NCBI GenBank assembly: GCA_045613165.1
Contig: JAZLAK010000054.1
Coordinates: 1 to 15,458, forward strand
Direction: 5' to 3'
DNA: 15,458 nt
DNA from: UMGS1124 sp045613165
Lineage (GTDB): Bacteria; Bacillota_I; Bacilli_A; RF39; UBA660
The notes beneath the pieces are model-generated. The model had not been told where the DNA came from and made no database searches. It saw nothing but the letters and a program-made list of their open reading frames with translations. This document shows positions 7,369-12,401 of this stretch, one piece after another; position 1 is the stretch's first letter, and each line of letters starts with the position of its first letter. A program made the translations under genes and the position numbers.

Positions 7369-7372
7369 ATTT

Positions 7373-8443
7373 ATGAAAAAATATAAAGTTTGCGTATATG
7401 CAATTTGTAAAAATGAAGAACAGTTTGTAGAACGTTGGGTTAAAAGTATGAATGAAGCTGATGATATTTATGTAATGGACACTGGTTCTACGGATAATAC
7501 AGTTCAAAAATTAAGAGATTTAGGAGTAAATGTAATGGTAGAAAAAATTAGTCCTTGGAGATTTGATGTTGCTAGAAACAAATCTTTAGATTTAGTACCG
7601 TTAGATACTGATATTTGTATTTGTACTGATTTAGACGAGGAATTTGAAATTGGTTGGAGAGAAAAGTTAGAAGAAAATTATAGTGCAAATTGTCGTGTTA
7701 ATTATACTTATAATTGGCATATAAATGAAGATGGTATAGCTGATGTAACATTTTTATTAAATAAAATACATCCTAGAATAGGTTATATTTGGACTCATCC
7801 AGTTCATGAAGTTTTAACACCTTTGAATGAAGAAAAATACGTTAATATAGAGAGTATAGTTTTAAATCATCATCCTGATACTACTAAATCTAGAGGAAGT
7901 TATTTAGAATTATTAGAATTATCAGTTAAAGAAGAGCCTACTGATGATAGAAATATGCATTATTTGGGTAGAGAGTATATGTATTATCAACGTTGGGAAG
8001 AATGTATTAATACTTTAAAGAAACATTTGTCGTTAAAGAAATCTACATGGAACTTAGAAAGAGCAGCTAGTATGAGATATATAGCGAGAAGTTATATTAA
8101 TTTAAATAATGAACAAGAAGCTGAGTATTGGTACAAGTTATCTATTGATGAAGCATCTAATGTTAGAGAAGGATATGTAGAACTTGCTATACTATATAAT
8201 AAACAAGGTAAATGGTTAGATAGTATAAACTGTTTAATTAAAGCTTTGTGTATAAAAGAGAAACCTATGGTTTATATGAATGAAGTATTTTGTTGGGATA
8301 ATACAATAGATGATTTAATGAGTATTAATTATTATAATTTAGGTTTAAAAGATTTGGCTATATATTATGTTGATAAAGCTTTAGAATATAAAAAAGATGA
8401 TGAAAGATTATTGAATAATAAAAAAATTTTTTTGGAGAATTAA
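7373..8443 (+). CDS. GT2-family glycosyltransferase with C-terminal TPR repeats
   Basis: The 356-aa protein opens with a GT-A fold: CVYAICKNEEQFVERWVKSM, then MDTGSTDNTV (sugar-nucleotide binding), DVARNKSL, and the metal-binding DxD-type motif D86-L-D88-E89. The segment HPVHEVL followed by LNHHPD is typical of the GT2 subgroup that includes SunS, the cysteine S-glycosyltransferase of sublancin. From about residue 186 (MHYLGREYMYYQRWEECINTLKK) helical TPR-like repeats run to the C-terminus; in SunS-type enzymes these help bind a protein acceptor. It has no membrane segment, so it should act in the cytoplasm. It lies directly after the collagen-like gene, whose Thr-rich repeats and Cys-rich head are plausible acceptors; this link is inference from position. 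Each gene has its own terminator or promoter element, so they are neighbours rather than one operon. SD GGTGA is four bases before the ATG. Confidence 0.88.
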   Translation: MKKYKVCVYAICKNEEQFVERWVKSMNEADDIYVMDTGSTDNTVQKLRDLGVNVMVEKISPWRFDVARNKSLDLVPLDTDICICTDLDEEFEIGWREKLEENYSANCRVNYTYNWHINEDGIADVTFLLNKIHPRIGYIWTHPVHEVLTPLNEEKYVNIESIVLNHHPDTTKSRGSYLELLELSVKEEPTDDRNMHYLGREYMYYQRWEECINTLKKHLSLKKSTWNLERAASMRYIARSYINLNNEQEAEYWYKLSIDEASNVREGYVELAILYNKQGKWLDSINCLIKALCIKEKPMVYMNEVFCWDNTIDDLMSINYYNLGLKDLAIYYVDKALEYKKDDERLLNNKKIFLEN

Positions 8444-8455
8444 TATTAGAGTAGT

Positions 8456-8485
8456 TTGATTTTGTTAGCATAGCGATGATATAAT
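8456..8485 (+). promoter_or_regulatory. promoter of the unknown gene at 8502
   Basis: TTGATT (8456-8461), an 18-base spacer, then TATAAT (8480-8485). The -10 is part of an 18-base stretch (8479-8496) identical to 7351-7368 and ending in the SD GGTGA. Predicted transcription starts near 8492, about 10 nt before the ATG. Confidence 0.6.
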
Positions 8486-8501
8486 TATATTGGTGATTAT
8501 A

Positions 8502-9200
8502 ATGAGTCAAACAGATATGTCAGCTTTTTTGAATAGAAAAAGTGGTAGCGGAGAAAAATATAATTATGATTTAAAACTATTAATTGAAAATTTTAGTTTT
8601 TTAGATTTTATATATGATGCTTTAAAAAATAGAGAAGTAGGTAATGATTTTGGTGCATTTTTAGTACTTACTAATAAACAATATGTTTTAGGCTATAATG
8701 CGGGTTTTGGTGTAGGAACTCATATAGCTTCTTTTGCAAGAACATATAATGATATAAATAATCTCGGTAAAGTAGAAAATGATTTAGAAGCTATAAGATT
8801 ATCAGAAAAATGTAAAAAAGAGTATATAACTGCTAGAATTATGTATGATTGTGTTGGAGAAAATGAAAATAGAGTTCCTATTTATTCAGGTAGTATAAGT
8901 TTTTCTATAAAATCATTACCGATTAGTCCTAGTCAATTTGAAGTATTTAAAAAGTTTTATGAAAACTATAATAATGAGATTGAACTTGCTGTTAAAAAGT
9001 GTTCTTTAAACAACTTTTGTGTATGGTTTACATATGATACAGAAACAAGTAAATTTAATGCTAATAAATCTAGTAATTTAGATAATTTGTATAAATTTTT
9101 AGAAAGTCAAATAGATTATGATAAAGTAGATACTGAAGAAGATGAAGTTTTAGTCGGTGTAGGAATTGATGATACTTTATCAAGAAGGAGTTTAGGTTAA
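8502..9200 (+). CDS. unknown soluble protein, 232 aa
   Basis: I do not recognise this family. The start is the ATG at 8502, four bases after SD GGTGAT; an in-frame TTG at 8490 overlaps the SD and is rejected. No signal peptide, membrane segment or cofactor motif is visible. The N-terminal 20 residues are polar and look disordered. Residues about 23-43 are helical (DLKLLIENFSFLDFIYDALK). Residues 50-85 form the most structured-looking core, alternating strands with a Gly-rich turn (FGAFLVLTNKQYVLGYNAGF, then GVGTHIASFARTY). Two further strand-rich parts follow, and the tail (about 205-232) is acidic. The lone VGENENR/PIYSGSISFSIK segment suggests a beta sandwich or mixed alpha/beta domain. It has its own promoter and terminator and follows the collagen/glycosyltransferase genes, sharing an identical promoter-SD element with the glycosyltransferase, so co-expression is possible. 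Confidence 0.8.
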   Translation: MSQTDMSAFLNRKSGSGEKYNYDLKLLIENFSFLDFIYDALKNREVGNDFGAFLVLTNKQYVLGYNAGFGVGTHIASFARTYNDINNLGKVENDLEAIRLSEKCKKEYITARIMYDCVGENENRVPIYSGSISFSIKSLPISPSQFEVFKKFYENYNNEIELAVKKCSLNNFCVWFTYDTETSKFNANKSSNLDNLYKFLESQIDYDKVDTEEDEVLVGVGIDDTLSRRSLG

Positions 9201-9227
9201 GGTTATCGTGGTGTGATAACCTTTTTT
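9199..9227 (+). terminator. intrinsic terminator after the unknown gene
   Basis: AAGGTTATC (9199-9207) pairs with GATAACCTT (9215-9223) around a 7-base loop, and the T-run ends at 9227. The stem takes in the last two bases of the TAA stop codon. Confidence 0.9.
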
Positions 9228-9229
9228 AC

Positions 9230-9258
9230 TTGTTTATAAATGTTGTTTATGGTATTAT
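9230..9258 (+). promoter_or_regulatory. promoter of the mrnC-rlmB-sigH cluster
   Basis: TTGTTT (9230-9235), a 17-base spacer ending in TG, then -10 TATTAT (9253-9258). The SD GGTGGT is at 9265-9270 and the ATG at 9274. The expected start of transcription falls at the SD, giving a leader of about 9 nt. Confidence 0.65.
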
Positions 9259-9273
9259 TTAGTCGGTGGTTAT

Positions 9274-9630
9274 ATGAATAACTTAGTGCTTGCATATTTA
9301 GGAGATGCAGTTTATGAACTTTATATTAGAGAACACTTGATAAGTAAAGGAATTGTTAAAGTTAATGATTTACAAAATGAAAGTTTAAAGTATGTTTCAG
9401 CTAGTAGTCAAAGTAATCATTTAAAAAGATTAATGGATAATGATTTTTTAACTGAAGATGAAATAGATATTGTTAAACGTGGTAGAAATATGAGTAGTCA
9501 TAATAAGAAGAATACAGATATTGTAACTTATAAAAGAAGTACTGGTTTAGAATGTTTAATTGGTAGTTTAAAAGTAGATGGAAATATAGAAAGAATAAAT
9601 GAAATAATGGAATTTATAGTAGGTGAATAA
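9274..9630 (+). CDS. mrnC: Mini-ribonuclease III (23S rRNA maturation)
   Basis: Mini-III is a dimeric RNase III catalytic domain without a dsRNA-binding domain; it trims the double-stranded ends of 23S pre-rRNA in Firmicutes. The 118-aa protein has LAYLGDAVYELYIREHL with the catalytic D11, VSASSQ, KRGRN followed by KKNTD and TYKRSTG, then LECLIGSL with the conserved acidic residue. It lacks about a dozen N-terminal residues present in the Bacillus protein (143 aa) but begins just before the core, so it should be complete. The ATG follows SD GGTGGT. It opens the cluster mrnC-rlmB-sigma factor; its last codons GGT GAA form the SD of rlmB. In Bacillus cysS precedes it; here an unrelated gene does. 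Confidence 0.94.
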   Translation: MNNLVLAYLGDAVYELYIREHLISKGIVKVNDLQNESLKYVSASSQSNHLKRLMDNDFLTEDEIDIVKRGRNMSSHNKKNTDIVTYKRSTGLECLIGSLKVDGNIERINEIMEFIVGE

Positions 9631-9631
9631 T

Positions 9632-10300
9632 ATGAAAGTATCAGGTAAGAATGTATTTAATGAATTAGATATAAAAAATATACGTAAAGTATATTTGAGT
9701 AAAAGTTTTAAAGATAAAGATATTATAGAATTTATACAAAAAAATAAGATTAAATATGTTATTAGTGATCCAAAAGTTATGGATGGTATGATAAGAAATA
9801 ATCAAGGTATTATTGTTGATATTAATGATTATGAATATAGTAATTTAGAATCTATAGATAGTGATTTTGTTATTATATTAGATCATTTAGAAGATCCTCA
9901 TAATTTTGGGGCTATAATACGTACTAGTGAAGCGATGGGAATTAAACATATTATTATTCCAAAGGATAGAAGTGTTAGTGTTAATGAAACAGTTATGAAA
10001 ACTAGTGTAGGTGCATTAAATCACGTTAATATAATCCAAGTACCTAATTTAGTTAATGCTATAAATTATTTAAAGGATAATGGTTTCTTTGTATATGGTG
10101 CTGAGGCTGATGGAGTTAATTATAAAGATGTTGATTATAGTGATAAACGATGTCTTGTAATAGGTAGTGAAGGTAAGGGGATAAGTCCAGTAGTTAGAAA
10201 AAATTGCGATGAAATAATTAGTTTGACTATGAAAGGTCATGTTAATAGTTTAAATGCAAGTGTTGCAGCAGGTATCTTAATTTATGGTTTAGGTGAATAA
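9632..10300 (+). CDS. rlmB: TrmH-family SPOUT 23S rRNA 2'-O-methyltransferase (RlmB type)
   Basis: RlmB methylates the ribose of a guanosine in the 23S rRNA peptidyl-transferase loop (G2251 in E. coli) using S-adenosylmethionine. The three SPOUT trefoil-knot motifs are clear: LDHLEDPHNFGAIIRTSEA from L83, VIGSEGKG at 176-183, and MKGHVNSLNASVA with S206-L207-N208. The N-terminal ~75 residues, starting MKVSGKNVFNEL, form the L30e-like RNA-binding domain and are shorter than usual (222 aa in total against about 245). The start is the ATG at 9632, five bases after AGGTGA; the in-frame GTG at 9623 lies inside that SD. It begins one base after the mrnC stop, and its own terminal GGT GAA TAA supplies the next gene's SD. 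The exact target base is inferred from family and synteny. Confidence 0.92.
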   Translation: MKVSGKNVFNELDIKNIRKVYLSKSFKDKDIIEFIQKNKIKYVISDPKVMDGMIRNNQGIIVDINDYEYSNLESIDSDFVIILDHLEDPHNFGAIIRTSEAMGIKHIIIPKDRSVSVNETVMKTSVGALNHVNIIQVPNLVNAINYLKDNGFFVYGAEADGVNYKDVDYSDKRCLVIGSEGKGISPVVRKNCDEIISLTMKGHVNSLNASVAAGILIYGLGE

Positions 10301-10885
10301 ATGGAGTATCCGGATAGTGAATTAGAATTTTATTTACATGATAATAATGAAGATGCTGTTGATATTGTTTATGAAAAATATAAATATATAATAGATGTTT
10401 TGATAAATAAGTATAGAAGAGTGTTTTATGCTCTAAATATTGATATTGATGAAGTAAAACAAGAAGCTAATTTAGCTTTTAGTAGTGCTATATATAGTTA
10501 TAATCAAGATAAAGATACTAGTATGAGTACTTTTATTACTTTGTGTGTAGAAAGAAAGATAAGACAAGTTATTAAATCTCATGAAACTGTTAAAAGTAGA
10601 GTATATAGTGAAACATTATCTTTAAATGGAAAAAGTGATGTTAATTTAGAAGATTTTATTGGTGATGAAACTTATGAACCTTTAAAGACTGTAGAAAATA
10701 TAGATACTTTAGAATATATAAATCATGAGGTTAAAAATATTTTATCTAGTAGTGAGTTAGAAGTATATAATTTAATGATACAAGGTTTAGATTATGTAGA
10801 AATAGCGAAAGTTTTAGATAAAACTCCTAAACAAATAGATAATTCTATACAAAGAATAAGAATAAAGTTAAAAAAATTAAAATAA
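10301..10885 (+). CDS. sigH: sigma-70 family RNA polymerase sigma factor, SigH position
   Basis: The 194-aa protein has the two-domain layout of small sigma factors. Region 2 (about 15-105) includes IDEVKQEANLAFSSAIYSY, the core-binding helix that in SigH reads DLIQEGMIGL, followed by MSTFITLCVERKIRQVIK. Region 4 (about 145-194) includes LSSSELEVYNLMIQGLDYVEIAKVLDK, a helix-turn-helix, and ends in TPKQIDNSIQRIRIKLKK. It occupies the sigH position between rlmB and secE-nusG, which supports orthology, though the region 2 sequence is divergent. In sporulating Bacillus SigH drives the transition to stationary phase; whether that role survives here cannot be told. The ATG follows the rlmB TAA with no gap, and the SD AGGTGA sits in rlmB's last codons. 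yacP, normally between rlmB and sigH, is missing. Confidence 0.88.
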   Translation: MEYPDSELEFYLHDNNEDAVDIVYEKYKYIIDVLINKYRRVFYALNIDIDEVKQEANLAFSSAIYSYNQDKDTSMSTFITLCVERKIRQVIKSHETVKSRVYSETLSLNGKSDVNLEDFIGDETYEPLKTVENIDTLEYINHEVKNILSSSELEVYNLMIQGLDYVEIAKVLDKTPKQIDNSIQRIRIKLKKLK

Positions 10886-10888
10886 TTA

Positions 10889-10917
10889 TTGCTAAAAAAA
10901 ACATTTTGTGCTATATT
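10889..10917 (+). promoter_or_regulatory. sigma-A-type promoter of secE-nusG
   Basis: TTGCTA (10889-10894), a 17-base spacer, then TATATT (10912-10917). Transcription would start near 10924, leaving a leader of about 45 nt, longer than elsewhere in the window. A small hairpin, ACAC-GGAA-GTGT (10926-10937) followed by seven T (10937-10943), lies at the very start of that leader and could act as a weak terminator for read-through from sigH. Confidence 0.6.
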
Positions 10918-10968
10918 ATGTTTGTACACGGAAGTGTTTTTTTAATACAATAATTTAGAGGTGTGGAA

Positions 10969-11169
10969 ATGGTTAAAGCTAAGAAAAAAAGTACTGTAAA
11001 GAAAAGTTTTTATAACGAAGTTAAAAGTGAGTTAAAAAAGGTTAAATGGCCTAGTAAAAAGGAAATGTTGAAGTATTCTATATCTACTTTATGTTTTATT
11101 ATATTATTTGCATTATTCTTTTTTGGAATAGAAAGTTTATTTGCATTCGTTAAGGGGTTGATTGGATAA
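10969..11169 (+). CDS. secE: protein translocase subunit SecE
   Basis: SecE is the essential clamp subunit of the SecYEG channel in the cytoplasmic membrane. The 66-aa protein is the short Gram-positive form: a Lys-rich N-terminus, the amphipathic helix FYNEVKSELKKVKWPSKKEM (14-33) with the invariant KxVxWPS core, and one C-terminal membrane segment (about 38-60). The start is the ATG at 10969, five bases after SD GAGGTG; the in-frame GTG at 10963 overlaps that SD. In Bacillus rpmG (ribosomal protein L33) lies just upstream, but only 83 bases separate the sigma gene from secE here, so it is absent. nusG follows after one base. Confidence 0.95.
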   Translation: MVKAKKKSTVKKSFYNEVKSELKKVKWPSKKEMLKYSISTLCFIILFALFFFGIESLFAFVKGLIG

Positions 11170-11170
11170 T

Positions 11171-11707
11171 ATGGAAAAATTATGGTATGTAGTAAATACT
11201 TATAGTGGGCATGAAAGTAAAGTTCAAGAAAAATTATTATCTCGTGCTCAAACAATGGGATTTCAAGATTATATCTTTAGAGTTGTAGTACCTGAAGAGA
11301 CTGTTACTGAAACATTAAAAGATGGTTCTACTAAAGAAAAGAAAAAGAAAATGTTTCCTGGATATATTTTAGTTGAAATGATTATGTCTGATGAAGCTTG
11401 GTATATTGTACGTAATACTCCAGGTGTTACTGGGTTTATAGGATCAAGTGGTAAAGGTGCTAAACCAACTCCATTATTACCTCAAGAAATAGATAGAATA
11501 TTATCTCAAATGGGTATGACTAGAATGGATGTAGATAAAGACTTAGCTGTAGGAAATAAAGTTAGTATTAATGATGGTCCATTCAAAGGAATGCTTGGTA
11601 CTATAGATAATATTGATGTAGAAAATAGTACATTAACAGTATTAATAGATTTATTTGGTCAAGAAACTCCAGTTGAAGTTGAAATGTGCCAAGTAAGTGC
11701 TGAATAG
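11171..11707 (+). CDS. nusG: transcription termination/antitermination factor NusG
   Basis: NusG binds RNA polymerase through its N-terminal domain to aid processive elongation, and links to the ribosome or Rho through its C-terminal KOW domain. The 178-aa protein has the NGN domain opening WYVVNTYSGHESKVQEKL, the GYILVEM core at about 63-70, VRNTPGVTGFIG at about 80-91, and a C-terminal KOW motif VGNKVSINDGPFKGMLGTI at about 127-145. Length is typical. The start is the ATG at 11171; an in-frame TTG at 11162 overlaps the end of secE. The SD is not ideal: AAGGGG at 11152-11157 is 13 bases away, so coupling to secE translation is likely. rplK, which usually follows nusG, is absent; about 0.7 kb of non-coding DNA and a surface-protein gene follow instead. 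Confidence 0.96.
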   Translation: MEKLWYVVNTYSGHESKVQEKLLSRAQTMGFQDYIFRVVVPEETVTETLKDGSTKEKKKKMFPGYILVEMIMSDEAWYIVRNTPGVTGFIGSSGKGAKPTPLLPQEIDRILSQMGMTRMDVDKDLAVGNKVSINDGPFKGMLGTIDNIDVENSTLTVLIDLFGQETPVEVEMCQVSAE

Positions 11708-11875
11708 TTTTTAAATTACTCTTTTTATATTATCTTAAAGAAATGGCGAGTAAAATGCTTTTAATTTGGTTTTTATTTGTGAATTTTCTTTATAATTTTT
11801 ATAAACAATTGATAATGGTAAGACTTATTACAAATAGATTGTAGACAAGATAATTTATAATATTATTAGTTTAAG

Positions 11876-11905
11876 AAGATAGAGTTAGAAAATTCTATCT
11901 TTTTT
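11876..11905 (+). terminator. intrinsic terminator downstream of nusG
   Basis: AAGATAGA (11876-11883) pairs with TCTATCTT (11894-11901), extendable inward by weaker pairs. The T-run is 11900-11905. It lies about 170 bases after the nusG stop, so it ends either a long 3' UTR of secE-nusG or a small RNA starting near 11803. Confidence 0.85.
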
Positions 11906-12344
11906 GTATCGCTAATTTATATTAATGAGTGCAACACTACTAATTAAATTAAAATAAAATCAAAATACATTTATAGTCGCTTTGTAATTTACTTTTAAAT
12001 AGTATAATGAATTTTTATCAATTTTGGGATATAAAAAAATTATTGTTTAAATTATTCTCAGTAAAATTTTTCATCAAAGAAATATGAGATTAATTTATTA
12101 TGTAAAAAACTATTAAAAATTCAAGTTCCATAAAGTATAACAAAAATAACTTCATGATAATTGTGTGCTTTCAAACTTAATCAAATCATTTTTTACTTTC
12201 ATCAAATAATTAAAAAAAATAATTGATTAAATAAAGAAAGTATAGTATTATTTATATATAGTAGTAAGACTACTTTTAAAACAATTCTATTTATGAAAAA
12301 ATTAATAAATTATATAATCGTCCTTCGTCTCTCGAAAATGAACC

Positions 12345-12354
12345 GGGGGGGGGG
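12345..12354 (+). repeat. homopolymeric G10 tract (candidate contingency locus)
   Basis: Ten consecutive G at 12345-12354 end ten bases before the -10 TATAAT (12365-12370) of the surface-protein gene, so they sit where the -35 and spacer would be. Runs of this kind mutate in length by slippage. No other G run of comparable length was seen in the window. Confidence 0.85.
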
Positions 12355-12364
12355 TTAATAATTA

Positions 12365-12370
12365 TATAAT
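12365..12370 (+). promoter_or_regulatory. -10 element of the surface-protein promoter
   Basis: TATAAT lies 31 bases before the ATG at 12402, with SD AAGGAGG at 12385-12391. A normal 17-base spacer would place the -35 at 12342-12347, on the edge of the G tract, where no TTGACA-like hexamer exists. An alternative upstream promoter is TTATGA (12291-12296), 16 bases, TATAAT (12313-12318). Confidence 0.5.
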
Positions 12371-12401
12371 TTTTTTGTATGTAAAAGGAGGAAATAAATT
12401 C

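Larger units (their letters stand above)
12302..12370 (+). repeat. direct repeats flanking a GC-rich insert upstream of the surface-protein gene
   Basis: TTAATAAATTATATAAT (12302-12318) and TTAATAATTATATAAT (12355-12370) differ by one inserted A and each end in TATAAT. The core AATTATATAAT is nearly palindromic, so the two copies can also be read as inverted repeats. They flank 36 bases (12319-12354) of which 23 are G or C by count, an outlier in this AT-rich DNA. The insert ends in the G10 tract. Confidence 0.6.
11708..12401 (+). other. long non-coding region between nusG and the surface-protein gene
   Basis: This is the only gene-free stretch over 300 bases. No convincing gene, tRNA or known riboswitch was recognised. 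It holds a possible 33-codon ORF at 11743-11844, a TATAAT at 11791-11796, and a good terminator at 11876-11905. A long AT-rich stretch follows without gene-like codon pattern on either strand. It includes a spaced inverted repeat, TACTTTC (12194-12200) with GAAAGTA (12236-12242), and a short hairpin, AGTAGT-AAG-ACTACT (12260-12274). The last 100 bases hold duplicated -10-like elements and the G10 tract. The region separates two conserved housekeeping blocks. Confidence 0.75.

Noticed and set aside
11010..11255. 81-codon minus-strand ORF across secE and nusG
   Set aside because: Crosses two conserved genes and has no SD or family resemblance.
12040..12170. Short minus-strand ORF (about 21 codons, KLFLLYF...) in the non-coding region
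   Set aside because: No SD, hydrophobic composition as expected of random AT-rich DNA.
12379..12384. ATG-TAA minimal upstream ORF just before the SD of the surface-protein gene
   Set aside because: No SD of its own at a useful distance and trivially short; chance in AT-rich DNA is likely.
11708..12401. tRNA, riboswitch or ribosomal-protein leader in the long intergenic region
   Set aside because: No cloverleaf, CCA end or recognisable conserved riboswitch core was found by eye on either strand.
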